From contig CALGKL010000285.1 of NCBI GenBank assembly GCA_937930495.1, forward strand, positions 1-7,313: 7,313 bases of DNA, written 5' to 3'. Under the pieces are notes generated by a model that did no database searches, was not told the DNA's origin, and saw nothing but the letters and a program-made list of their open reading frames with translations. Position numbers and translations under genes: made by a program. Below are positions 1 to 6,524 of this stretch, piece after piece; positions within the stretch are counted from its first letter, which is position 1, and each line of letters opens with the position of its first letter. This stretch comes from an uncultured Gloeocapsa sp. (GTDB taxonomy: Bacteria > Cyanobacteriota > Cyanobacteriia > Cyanobacteriales > Gloeocapsaceae).

Positions 1-987
1 GGGGAGAATTTTGACTAAACCACCTTTTTTGACCGCATCAGCGAAGACTTTAAAACCACAGTCTCTGACGGTTTCGGAAACATCCACTAGTTTTAAGTCA
101 AAACGGGTGTCAGGGCGATCGCTTCCGTATAAGTCCATGGCTTCTTTATAGGTTAAACGGGGAAAAGGGGTGGATAATTCGATATTTTTTACCCGTTTAA
201 AGATATGACAGATTAAACCTTCATTGAGAGCGATTACCTCATCTAAAGACATAAAACTCATTTCCATGTCTAATTGGGTAAACTCTGGTTGACGATCTGC
301 TCTCAAATCCTCATCCCGAAAACAACGAGCGATTTGATAATAGCGATCGCATCCTGCTACCATCAATAACTGTTTAAATAATTGGGGAGACTGAGGTAAA
401 GCGTACCAATCCCCTGGATTTACCCTAGAGGGAACTAAATAATCTCTGGCTCCTTCAGGGGTAGAGCGAGTGAGAATGGGGGTTTCTACCTCCAGAAAAT
501 TTTGCTGATTTTCCAAATAATCCCGAATTCCTTTGACTACCTCGTGACGTAGACGCAGGTTGGAGTACATTTTATCCCGTCTTAAATCTAGGTAACGGTA
601 TTTTAATCTTAATTCTTCTCGCACCGACTCAGACTCAACGCTAGACACCTGAAAGGGTAGTTGTTTAGTTACCGCGTTGAGGATCTCAATTTTGTGAGCG
701 TAGATTTCAATTTCCCCTGTGGGTAACTTGGGGTTGATAGAATCTGCGGGACGTGGGCTAACTTTCCCTGTTATTCTGACTACATACTCGTTTCTGAGGG
801 TTTCTGCGTCTGGATAAGAGTCGGGAGTACGTTGAGGATCGCTGACTATTTGTACCACTCCTGAGCGATCGCGCAAATCGATAAAAATCACTCCCCCGTG
901 ATCTCTCCTTCTATCCACCCAACCGCACAGAGTCACCGTTTCTTCAATTTGTTTAGCTTTTAATTCTCCGCAATAATGATTCCGCAT
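1..987 (-). CDS. aspS: Aspartyl-tRNA synthetase (N-terminal 329 residues, 3' end outside window)
   Basis: This cytoplasmic class II synthetase charges tRNA with aspartate. The start is the ATG read from 987 to 985, giving [10 protein letters not shown]; 329 codons are visible of roughly 590-600 usual for bacterial AspRS. In order: an N-terminal OB-fold anticodon-binding domain (about residues 15-110, containing [10 protein letters not shown] at 23-32 and FIDLRD at 35-40), a motif 1 region ending LEVETPILT (165-173), the [12 protein letters not shown] loop (177-188), [11 protein letters not shown] (199-209, with the Lys expected to contact aspartate), motif 2 with [15 protein letters not shown] (222-236), and the beginning of the bacterial GAD-type insertion domain (about 290 onward). 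His30 and the non-lysine Asp82 resemble non-discriminating AspRS enzymes, which also charge tRNA-Asn (see findings). The reading frame is open to the window edge, so truncation is only by the edge. It is transcribed divergently from the oxidoreductase at 1106. Confidence 0.97.
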   Translation of the reverse strand, partial: MRNHYCGELKAKQIEETVTLCGWVDRRRDHGGVIFIDLRDRSGVVQIVSDPQRTPDSYPDAETLRNEYVVRITGKVSPRPADSINPKLPTGEIEIYAHKIEILNAVTKQLPFQVSSVESESVREELRLKYRYLDLRRDKMYSNLRLRHEVVKGIRDYLENQQNFLEVETPILTRSTPEGARDYLVPSRVNPGDWYALPQSPQLFKQLLMVAGCDRYYQIARCFRDEDLRADRQPEFTQLDMEMSFMSLDEVIALNEGLICHIFKRVKNIELSTPFPRLTYKEAMDLYGSDRPDTRFDLKLVDVSETVRDCGFKVFADAVKKGGLVKILP

Positions 988-990
988 TGA

Positions 991-1017
991 TTAACTATTA
1001 CCATCGATAATAATTAA
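991..1017 (-). repeat. Inverted repeat directly upstream of aspS start
   Basis: The arms TTAACTATTA (991-1000) and TAATAATTAA (1008-1017) are inverted with a 7-base loop. On the plus strand one position is a C-A mismatch; in the aspS transcript that pair becomes G-U, so all ten positions can pair. The stem ends four bases before the aspS ATG and covers the place where a Shine-Dalgarno would lie. It is almost all A-U, so it may be weak, and in such AT-rich DNA a chance match is possible. It could equally be a DNA operator. Confidence 0.35.
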
Positions 1018-1026
1018 ATAGTACCA
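1018..1026 (-). promoter_or_regulatory. Candidate extended -10 promoter for aspS
   Basis: On the minus strand the bases read TGGTACTAT, an extended -10 (TG-N-TACTAT, 5 of 6 to TATAAT). No convincing -35 lies 15-18 bases upstream. If used, transcription would start near 1011, leaving a leader of about 24 bases and entering the aspS-side inverted repeat, so that repeat would then be only partly present in the RNA. Confidence 0.3.
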
Positions 1027-1034
1027 GTTTTTCT

Positions 1035-1076
1035 CTGACCATTTTTATTGCTTTTCCGCTAAAATCACTTTAATCT
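1035..1076 (+). promoter_or_regulatory. Candidate promoter for the FAD oxidoreductase
   Basis: Two overlapping sigma-70-like possibilities lie 30-70 bases before the ATG at 1106. One is TAAAAT (1060-1065, 5 of 6 to TATAAT) with CTGACC (1035-1040) at a long 19-base spacing. The other is TAATCT (1071-1076) with TTGCTT (1048-1053) at the ideal 17-base spacing but weaker hexamers. The sequence does not decide between them. No clear ribosome-binding site precedes the ATG. Confidence 0.3.
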
Positions 1077-1105
1077 ATCGGCACAACTACTCAAAGTCGG
1101 TTTTT

Positions 1106-2245
1106 ATGTATAATTGTATTATTATAGGTGCGGGTCCATCTGGTGCTAGCGCTGCTTATGCTCTCGCTAAACAAGGTCATTCAGTTTTGATCCTCGATCG
1201 AGCTTCTTTCCCTCGGTCTAAACCCTGTGGAGGAGGAGTCTCTCCGGCGATCGCTTCTTGGTTTGATTTCGACTTTACTCCCGTCATTGACAATACCATT
1301 ACCCAAGTGCGATATACCTGGAAAATTGGCGACCCCGTAGAAGCCACACTGAAAAACGTTAAACCGATGTGGATGGTTAATCGTAGTGCTTTTGACCAGT
1401 TTATCCTTGACCAAGCCATCCAAAAGGGAGCCAGGTTTCAAGACAATACAGAAGTTACCGCTATCCAACCCCAAACCGAGGGGTGGACGGTTAAAACCCC
1501 CAGGGAAACCTTTACCGCTACCTATTTAATTGGTGCTGATGGGGTAAAGAGTGTGATCGCTCAATGGTTAGGTTTAACTAACCCAAAACCTAGTTTAGCT
1601 GGATCTCTAGAAATCAAAACCTCACAACCTCCTCAAAACCTCAATAAAGCTTATTTTGAATTTGGCTTACTCAAAAATGGCTATATCTGGAACTTCCCCA
1701 AAAGTTACGGTTATAGTATCAGCGGTGCTATTTTACGTGGTAACAAAGCTAATTCAGCGGAACTGAAAAAACAGATCTTTACCTACGCTACTGAATTTGG
1801 CTTAGATACTAGTAACGCTACTTACACTGAATATCCCCTCGGTTTATGGCGCGAAAACCAGACTCTCCATAGTCACAATGCACTGCTTGTGGGTGAAGCA
1901 GCAGGAGTTTTAGATCCTCTGACCGGAGAAGGTATTCGCCCCTCGATTTGGACTGGTCTAAAAGCATCTGAAGCTATCAGTCAAAGTCTCCAGGGTAACC
2001 CCCATGCTATTGCTAAATATAGCGATCTGGTTAAACAAGAATGGGGTAATGATCTGATTCTCGCCCAACGTCTAGCGGGATTGTTTTATCAATTTCCCCA
2101 AATCGCCTATAAAGTCGGGGTTAAACGTCCTTCTGCTGCTCAAATTATGGGTCAAATCCTTTGTGGTGAACTCAGATATAGTGATATCACCGAGCAAGCG
2201 GTTAGTCGCTTGAAAAAAAGCCTTATCCCTGGAATGAAAGGTTAG
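1106..2245 (+). CDS. FAD-dependent oxidoreductase, geranylgeranyl reductase family
   Basis: The 379-residue protein is a Rossmann-fold flavoprotein of the group holding plant and cyanobacterial ChlP and archaeal digeranylgeranylglycerophospholipid reductase (COG0644-like). Visible motifs are the dinucleotide-binding GAGPSG (8-13) with acidic Asp31 at the end of strand 2, the family-typical KPCGGGVS (39-46), GADGVKS (143-149), the aromatic GYIWNFPK (192-199) that lines the lipid pocket in relatives, and the second FAD motif VGEAAGVLDPLTGEGI (262-277). In the last motif the usual GD is GE, a conservative change. There is no signal peptide or clear membrane segment. It is not ChlP itself: it is about 25 residues shorter and its N-terminus differs. 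Family knowledge suggests saturation of isoprenoid double bonds, or another flavin hydroxylation or reduction; the substrate is unknown. The gene is alone in its transcription unit, with a convergent neighbour 12 bp away and no recognisable terminator between. Confidence 0.9.
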   Translation: MYNCIIIGAGPSGASAAYALAKQGHSVLILDRASFPRSKPCGGGVSPAIASWFDFDFTPVIDNTITQVRYTWKIGDPVEATLKNVKPMWMVNRSAFDQFILDQAIQKGARFQDNTEVTAIQPQTEGWTVKTPRETFTATYLIGADGVKSVIAQWLGLTNPKPSLAGSLEIKTSQPPQNLNKAYFEFGLLKNGYIWNFPKSYGYSISGAILRGNKANSAELKKQIFTYATEFGLDTSNATYTEYPLGLWRENQTLHSHNALLVGEAAGVLDPLTGEGIRPSIWTGLKASEAISQSLQGNPHAIAKYSDLVKQEWGNDLILAQRLAGLFYQFPQIAYKVGVKRPSAAQIMGQILCGELRYSDITEQAVSRLKKSLIPGMKG

Positions 2246-2257
2246 ATCATTAGGTAC

Positions 2258-3394
2258 TCACCGTTGAGAAAAACGGAAAAGAAGGAATTGAGTAACCTGT
2301 TCTGGTCTAAAATTATCATCACTGACTAAAATCAGACTTTGACTCCCATCGGGTAAACGTGGTCCAATGGTCATTCCTTCTAGATTATCTAATTCGATGC
2401 CTAACTCATCTAAATCTAGTAATAATTTCTTGCGAACGGGTCGAATACCGCGGCGCTCTTGAGCTAGACTAGTTATACTCGCTGTATCAGTAGCGTCAGC
2501 AATGACTACCTCAAAGATTTTGGCGCCAAAACCGGAAGGACTAAAAGTACGTTCTAAAGCTAAAAAATGACCTTCTGTATTCAAGGCGAATAATTCGGTT
2601 AAACCATTACTCAGGGTGTCAACATAAGGATCTGGTTCAAGTAAATACAGGTGTTCCCCTACTAAAATGGGATCACCGATGCTATTCATAACATAGTGCA
2701 TCATCCTTAGGGGTGCTGATTCTTGTTCAATGTTGGTGTCTTGAATCAAAGAAGATTCCACCGCGGTGAATAAACGAAAAGGATCCCCTGGTGCTAGACT
2801 TTTCGGACTCAGGGTCAGAGATTCAAAACCGAGATTTTCCTGTACCCCTAAATCGGGAGGGTTAAAATAACGTTCGGGAATGTTGAGAGAGTTTTTTAAT
2901 GTTCCCTGGGTGAGATCGTATTCTTGGATAAAGGGTGCAATATTGCTGCTAGGTACACCCTCACTACTGATAAAGACGCTTTGACGAGGAGAAATGGCAA
3001 TTCCTTCAGGATCAATTGTTCCAGTGGGGTAGGTTTGTCCTTGTTCATTTAATAACACCGTCATTCCCTCCACGCTGACTTTAGCTAGAGTGGAATTATC
3101 GGTAAAGTCTAGGTTAAGGGTATAAAAACGCGCCGGTGCTAATTGAGAGCGATCGTCGGAAATGGCTAGTAGTTTTCCTGTTTTACTATCATAACTTAAA
3201 CCTGATAAACCACCTACAGGGGTGTTTTGAAATTCTTGTTTCGGTAGTTGATATTCCCCTAAAAAATCTAGGGAAATGTCTAAAAAGAGTCTATCTTGAG
3301 CTCTAACTTGTGGCGAAAGGGTACAACCCGATAGTATAATAGCAGTTATTACAATTATAATTATTTTAATGTTCCTAAAACTGTTAATGATCAT
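2258..3394 (-). CDS. Lipoprotein with phytase-type esterase-like domain
   Basis: A 378-residue exported protein. The N-terminus has a short charged region, a hydrophobic run (IIIIVITAII, 11-20) and the lipobox LSGC, with Cys24 as the expected lipidated residue. The rest matches my recollection of the 'esterase-like activity of phytase' family (PF13449), a beta-propeller type of fold: GGLSGLSYDSKTGKLLAISDD (61-81), IDPEGIAISP (127-136), NLGFESLTLSP (187-197), GLTELFALNTEGHFLALER (264-282) and DNLEGMTIGP (336-345) followed by LILVSDDNF (354-362). True phytase activity is not shown; most members have no tested substrate. The start at 3394 is well supported, since an in-frame TAA lies two codons upstream (complement of 3401-3403) and this start gives a normal signal length. 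Its first nine codons overlap the start of the TPR gene on the other strand. No SD or clear promoter was found upstream. Confidence 0.88.
   Translation of the reverse strand: MIINSFRNIKIIIIVITAIILSGCTLSPQVRAQDRLFLDISLDFLGEYQLPKQEFQNTPVGGLSGLSYDSKTGKLLAISDDRSQLAPARFYTLNLDFTDNSTLAKVSVEGMTVLLNEQGQTYPTGTIDPEGIAISPRQSVFISSEGVPSSNIAPFIQEYDLTQGTLKNSLNIPERYFNPPDLGVQENLGFESLTLSPKSLAPGDPFRLFTAVESSLIQDTNIEQESAPLRMMHYVMNSIGDPILVGEHLYLLEPDPYVDTLSNGLTELFALNTEGHFLALERTFSPSGFGAKIFEVVIADATDTASITSLAQERRGIRPVRKKLLLDLDELGIELDNLEGMTIGPRLPDGSQSLILVSDDNFRPEQVTQFLLFRFSQR
3335..3340 (+). promoter_or_regulatory. Candidate -10 element for the TPR gene cluster
   Basis: A perfect TATAAT lies 28 bases before the ATG at 3369, inside the signal-peptide codons (Ile19-Ile20) of the opposite-strand lipoprotein. 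No good -35 occurs at 16-18 bases. This would suit a -35-less cyanobacterial promoter, or may be a by-product of isoleucine-rich coding DNA read on the other strand. If real, it drives the plus-strand cluster and produces RNA antisense to the lipoprotein 5' end. Confidence 0.4.
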
Positions 3395-4499
3395 CTTGGT
3401 TTATTTCGGAGGTCTGCTTAGTCCAGGGATGGCTTCTCCTTTAGAGGTTACCACACCTGATCCCCTCTTACCTAGTATCGATCGCCCCTTAACTTCTTTT
3501 GAACGTTATCGAATTCAAAAAGCGATCGCCGCTTATGACGCCCAAGCCCAAGCTAAACTAGAAATGGGTTTGGTAGAGGAAGCTTTTGCTCTCTGGTATG
3601 AGGAGTTGAAGTTACAAAAAGCTTTAGGATTAGCAGAAGAAATAACCGCTTTAGGAAGAGTAGGAGGGATCGCTTGGTCCCAAAATCGTCCCCAAGAAGT
3701 TCAAATCATCAGCGATCGCCTCGGTCTGATTAAACAAAAAATAGAGCCTGATTCAGGGCTCTGGTTGAGTTTAGCACAAGCCTATCAAGAAATGCGCCAA
3801 TGGGAAGAAGCAATTAACATCTATGAGCAATTATTAACCCAATCCGAGCAAAAAAAACTAATTCTAGACAATTTAGGGCGATTATATCTAGCTAAATTTG
3901 ATTATGCCAATGCCGAAAGAGTCTATACAGAACTATTGGCGATCGCTCGCTCAGAATCGGATACCTTCTCCGAGAGCAATTATCTGCAAAAATTAACCAC
4001 AATCTACAACGAAATCAATAAACCAGAAAATGCCGTAATTATCAAAGAACAATTAGTAAAAACCTATACAGACAATCAACAACTCAAAGATTTAGCCTTA
4101 CTAAGGTTATCCCTAGGTCTAGACTATCAAGCTCTTAACCAAATAGCCGCAGCTAGTTATAACTATCAAGAAGCGTTTACCATCGCTTGGTCACAACAAC
4201 AATACGGTTTAGCAGCCCAAGCCAAAGCACATCAGGCTAACCTCTATCACAGTTCAGGAGAATTAACCCAAGCCTTAACAATTTATCAACAATTGCTAGA
4301 GATTTACCAACAATCCTATGATTTATACGGTTTGATGAATACCTATGACCAAATTGCTAAAATATATACAGAACAAAATAACTATGCTCAAGCTTTAACA
4401 GCTTTCCAAAAAGGTTTAGAAGTAGCTAAATCCCTCAACTATGAGCAAGCCTATTTTGAGTCTCAAATCGCCCAAATACGCGCTAAATTAACAGAATGA
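3369..4499 (+). CDS. Exported tetratricopeptide-repeat protein
   Basis: A 376-residue TPR protein. The N-terminus (MFLKLLMIILVYFGGLLSPG at 1-20, then MA) looks like a Sec signal peptide with likely cleavage after Ala22, so it should act in the periplasm or thylakoid lumen. After a helical stretch (44-100) come about six TPR units, roughly 129-162, 163-196, 205-238, 243-276, 283-316 and 323-356, with typical W/L-G/A-Y-A/P spacing such as WEEAINIYEQLL (145-156) and YAQALTAFQKGLE (339-351). TPRs usually bind other proteins; no catalytic domain is present. Start choice is open: ATG 3369 or ATG 3387 (Met7) both keep a signal sequence, while Met21 (3429) would remove it. ATG 3387 sits in the palindrome ATGATCAT that also holds the lipoprotein start. 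The stop overlaps the next start as ATGA (4496-4499), implying translational coupling. Confidence 0.88.
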   Translation: MFLKLLMIILVYFGGLLSPGMASPLEVTTPDPLLPSIDRPLTSFERYRIQKAIAAYDAQAQAKLEMGLVEEAFALWYEELKLQKALGLAEEITALGRVGGIAWSQNRPQEVQIISDRLGLIKQKIEPDSGLWLSLAQAYQEMRQWEEAINIYEQLLTQSEQKKLILDNLGRLYLAKFDYANAERVYTELLAIARSESDTFSESNYLQKLTTIYNEINKPENAVIIKEQLVKTYTDNQQLKDLALLRLSLGLDYQALNQIAAASYNYQEAFTIAWSQQQYGLAAQAKAHQANLYHSSGELTQALTIYQQLLEIYQQSYDLYGLMNTYDQIAKIYTEQNNYAQALTAFQKGLEVAKSLNYEQAYFESQIAQIRAKLTE

Positions 4500-5368
4500 G
4501 TAGTATAGCTTTTCTCGGATTAGGGGTAATGGGTGGTCCTATGACCGCTAATCTTGTCCGTGGAGGTCTTCAGGTTAAAGCTTGGAATCGAACCCCTGAG
4601 CGTTTAGGCGTAAAAATAGCCGCCTCAGCGGGAGCGACAATAGTTCCAACCCTAAAAGAAGCAGTTCAAGATGCAGAAATAATCTTCTGTTGTCTCGGAG
4701 ACGTCCCCGACGTCAAAGAGGTACTCTGTGGAGAACAGGGAGTGATTAAATACGCTCAACCCTCAACCTTAGTGGTAGATTTCAGTACCATTGGACCCAC
4801 TGGAGCGATCGCTATTGGGGAAAAACTCGCCGAAGTTGGCTTAGGTTTCCTGGATGCACCTGTTTCTGGAGGGGATATTGGCGCCCAACGTGGTACTCTA
4901 ACCATTATGGTAGGAGGTGAGTTACCAGACTTTAACAAAGCTAAACCCTTTTTGCAGTTGATGGGGACGAATATCTATCACTGTGGACCATTAGGTAGCG
5001 GACAAGCGGTGAAACTCTGTAACCAAGTCCTAGCCTCCCTACACATGGTAGCCCTTTGTGAAGCGATTAAACTTGCTCAAATCCAGAATATTGACCCTAA
5101 CTTAATGATTCAAGTATGTAGTACAGGAGCCGCTGGTTCTTGGGCTTTATCCAATCTTGGACCAAAAATCACCTCTGGGGATTTAAACCCCGGATTTATG
5201 ATTAAACACATCCTCAAGGACTTACGTTTAGTCCAAGAACAAGCTCAAAATCAGGATTTACCAGGTGTTGCAGTCGCCGAAGATCTATTTAAATTAGTCG
5301 CTCAATTAGAGGAAGGTCAAGGTTCCCAACTAGGGACACAAGCAATGATTCGCGCTTATCAAAAATAA
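4496..5368 (+). CDS. Beta-hydroxyacid dehydrogenase, probable tartronate semialdehyde reductase
   Basis: A 290-residue cytosolic NAD(P)-dependent reductase of the 3-hydroxyisobutyrate dehydrogenase superfamily, full length for it. Visible features are the Rossmann motif GLGVMGGPM (8-16), NRT (31-33) after strand 2 (a neutral-basic pattern usual for NADP use), the substrate-binding DAPVSGGDIGAQRGTLTIMVGG (120-141, GTL conserved), and GSGQAVKLCNQ (167-177) with catalytic Lys173 and Asn176, followed by a GFMIKHILKDL helix (233-243). The KLxNQ pattern resembles GarR-type tartronate semialdehyde reductase more than the KICNN pattern of mitochondrial 3-hydroxyisobutyrate dehydrogenase. In cyanobacteria the homologue is assigned to the glycerate branch of photorespiratory glycolate salvage, converting tartronate semialdehyde to glycerate; glyoxylate or succinic semialdehyde reduction remain alternatives. 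It begins within the TPR gene stop (ATGA) and ends with the stop touching the recF start. No SD precedes it. Confidence 0.92.
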   Translation: MSSIAFLGLGVMGGPMTANLVRGGLQVKAWNRTPERLGVKIAASAGATIVPTLKEAVQDAEIIFCCLGDVPDVKEVLCGEQGVIKYAQPSTLVVDFSTIGPTGAIAIGEKLAEVGLGFLDAPVSGGDIGAQRGTLTIMVGGELPDFNKAKPFLQLMGTNIYHCGPLGSGQAVKLCNQVLASLHMVALCEAIKLAQIQNIDPNLMIQVCSTGAAGSWALSNLGPKITSGDLNPGFMIKHILKDLRLVQEQAQNQDLPGVAVAEDLFKLVAQLEEGQGSQLGTQAMIRAYQK

Positions 5369-6496
5369 ATGTTTCTGCCGCAATTACATTTATGTTGCTT
5401 TCGTAATTATCTAGAGCAAAAGGTTACTTTTGACGCCTACAAGACTATCATACTCGGTGATAATGCTCAAGGTAAAACCAATCTACTCGAAGCAGTTGAA
5501 CTGATTTCAACTCTCAAAACTCGACGCGCTAAAAAAGACCAGGATTTAATCCTCGAAGGAAAACAAGAAAGTCGCATTCAGGCTAATTTACAACGTTCCT
5601 ATGGTCTAACGGAAATCGCGATGACTTTACGCAGTTCGGGAAAACGTTCTGTCAGTCTCAATCACGAAAATCTGCGACGTCATCTCGACCTTTTAGGAGT
5701 AATTAATACCGTCCAATTTTCCAGTTTAGATTTGGAATTAGTCAGAGGAGCGCCAGAAGTACGTCGTGCTTGGTTAGATGCTCTTTTGGTACAACTAGAA
5801 CCAATTTACGCCTATATTATCCAACAATATCAAAAAATATTGCGCCAAAGAAACGCTTTACTTAAACGACTATATAAGCAAAATTCTTCCCCAATAGCTG
5901 ATAATCTCACTGAATTAGGTATCTGGGATGCACAATTAGCAGCTTTTGGCTCTCGGATCATGCGACGTAGGGCTAGGGTTTTAACCAGATTAACCCCTTT
6001 AGCTCAAAATTGGCATCGACAAATTAGCGGCAATAATGAATTATTGGAAATTAACTATAATCCCAATGTCTGTTATTATAGTCAAGATGAGCCTCAACAA
6101 GTACAAGAAGCTTTTTTAGTAGCAATCAATGAACGAACTTTATTTGAACAACAATTAGGTACAACCGTAGTTGGACCACACCGGGATGAGATAGAATTAT
6201 TAATCAATCAAACACCAGCTAAATCCTACGGCTCACAAGGACAACAGAGAACCCTAGTTTTAGCCTTAAAATTAGCTGAATTAGACTTAATTGAACAGAT
6301 AATCGGTGAACCCCCCATTTTATTACTCGATGACGTCCTTGCTGAATTAGATTTACACCGACAAAATCAGCTACTAGAAGCGATCTCCAATCGTTGTCAA
6401 ACCCTGATTACCACGACACATCTCAACGCTTTTGCACAAAATTGGTTAAAAGCTTCTCAAATTCTCTCGGTCAAATCAGGTAGTGTTATGATCTAA
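5369..6496 (+). CDS. recF: DNA replication and repair protein RecF
   Basis: A 375-residue SMC/ABC-like ATPase, normal length for RecF. With RecO and RecR it loads RecA onto gapped single-stranded DNA. In order: an N-terminal beta strand with FRNY (11-14), Walker A GDNAQGKTN (30-38), the RecF signature region VRGAPEVRRAWLD (125-137), an alpha-helical arm (about 140-265), VGPHRDE (268-274), the ABC-type signature SQGQQRT (289-295), Walker B ILLLDD (317-322), the D-loop AELD (325-328), and a terminal strand-His region TTTHL (348-352). All catalytic motifs are intact. The ATG begins on the base right after the preceding TAA, with no SD, so translation is probably coupled to the dehydrogenase upstream. 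It is not beside dnaA/dnaN/gyrB as in many bacteria; separated recF is usual in cyanobacteria. Confidence 0.96.
   Translation: MFLPQLHLCCFRNYLEQKVTFDAYKTIILGDNAQGKTNLLEAVELISTLKTRRAKKDQDLILEGKQESRIQANLQRSYGLTEIAMTLRSSGKRSVSLNHENLRRHLDLLGVINTVQFSSLDLELVRGAPEVRRAWLDALLVQLEPIYAYIIQQYQKILRQRNALLKRLYKQNSSPIADNLTELGIWDAQLAAFGSRIMRRRARVLTRLTPLAQNWHRQISGNNELLEINYNPNVCYYSQDEPQQVQEAFLVAINERTLFEQQLGTTVVGPHRDEIELLINQTPAKSYGSQGQQRTLVLALKLAELDLIEQIIGEPPILLLDDVLAELDLHRQNQLLEAISNRCQTLITTTHLNAFAQNWLKASQILSVKSGSVMI
6484..6492 (+). promoter_or_regulatory. Candidate extended -10 promoter for the OB-protein/DUF488 pair
   Basis: The bases TGTTATGAT form TG-N-TATGAT, an extended -10 with 5 of 6 matches to TATAAT, located in the last codons of recF. 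No -35 is evident at 17 bases. A start about seven bases further on (near 6499) would give a 26-base leader that begins at the inverted repeat 6500-6524. This would let the last two genes be expressed apart from recF. Confidence 0.4.
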
Positions 6497-6499
6497 ATA

Positions 6500-6524
6500 A
6501 TACTAAGCTTTGTGGGGTTAGTAT
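6500..6524 (+). repeat. Inverted repeat ending at the start codon of the OB-like gene
   Basis: ATACTAA (6500-6506) and TTAGTAT (6518-6524) are perfect inverted copies around an 11-base spacer, GCTTTGTGGGG. The right arm ends on the base before ATG 6525, and the G-rich run that could serve as a ribosome site (6514-6517) lies in the loop. The position suits an operator just downstream of the candidate promoter, or an RNA hairpin acting on translation. Only one G-C pair per stem makes a stable RNA hairpin doubtful. Confidence 0.45.

Larger units (their letters stand above)
115..4812. repeat. Eight HIP1 palindromes (GCGATCGC)
   Basis: Exact copies of the highly iterated palindrome of cyanobacteria occur at 115-122, 343-350, 865-872, 1247-1254, 3522-3529, 3712-3719, 3939-3946 and 4805-4812, all inside coding sequence. 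This spacing (about one per 600 bases) is far above chance and is the main evidence for a cyanobacterial source. None occurs from 4813 to 7313. Confidence 0.9.

Noticed and set aside
1177..1474. Two minus-strand open frames (1177-1419 and 1181-1474) inside the oxidoreductase gene
   Set aside because: They lie opposite a well-motifed FAD enzyme in other frames, have no family features, and look like shadows.
2261..2276. Hairpin CCGTT-GAGAAA-AACGG near the convergent gene ends, considered as a terminator
   Set aside because: No T-run follows on either strand, and the bases encode the last lipoprotein residues; a 5-bp match is easily chance.
3408..3431. GGAGGT (3408-3413) as ribosome site for a TPR start at ATG 3429
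   Set aside because: The 15-base spacing is too long, it encodes Gly-Gly inside the hydrophobic signal segment, and this start would delete the export signal. It is kept only as a less likely alternative.
3395..3500. Promoter for the lipoprotein within the TPR 5' coding region
   Set aside because: Only weak partial -10 matches are seen on the minus strand (best 4 of 6), with no -35; not reportable.
4756..4938. Minus-strand 60-codon frame inside the dehydrogenase gene
   Set aside because: It is antisense to conserved motifs of a real enzyme and shows no features or start signal of its own.
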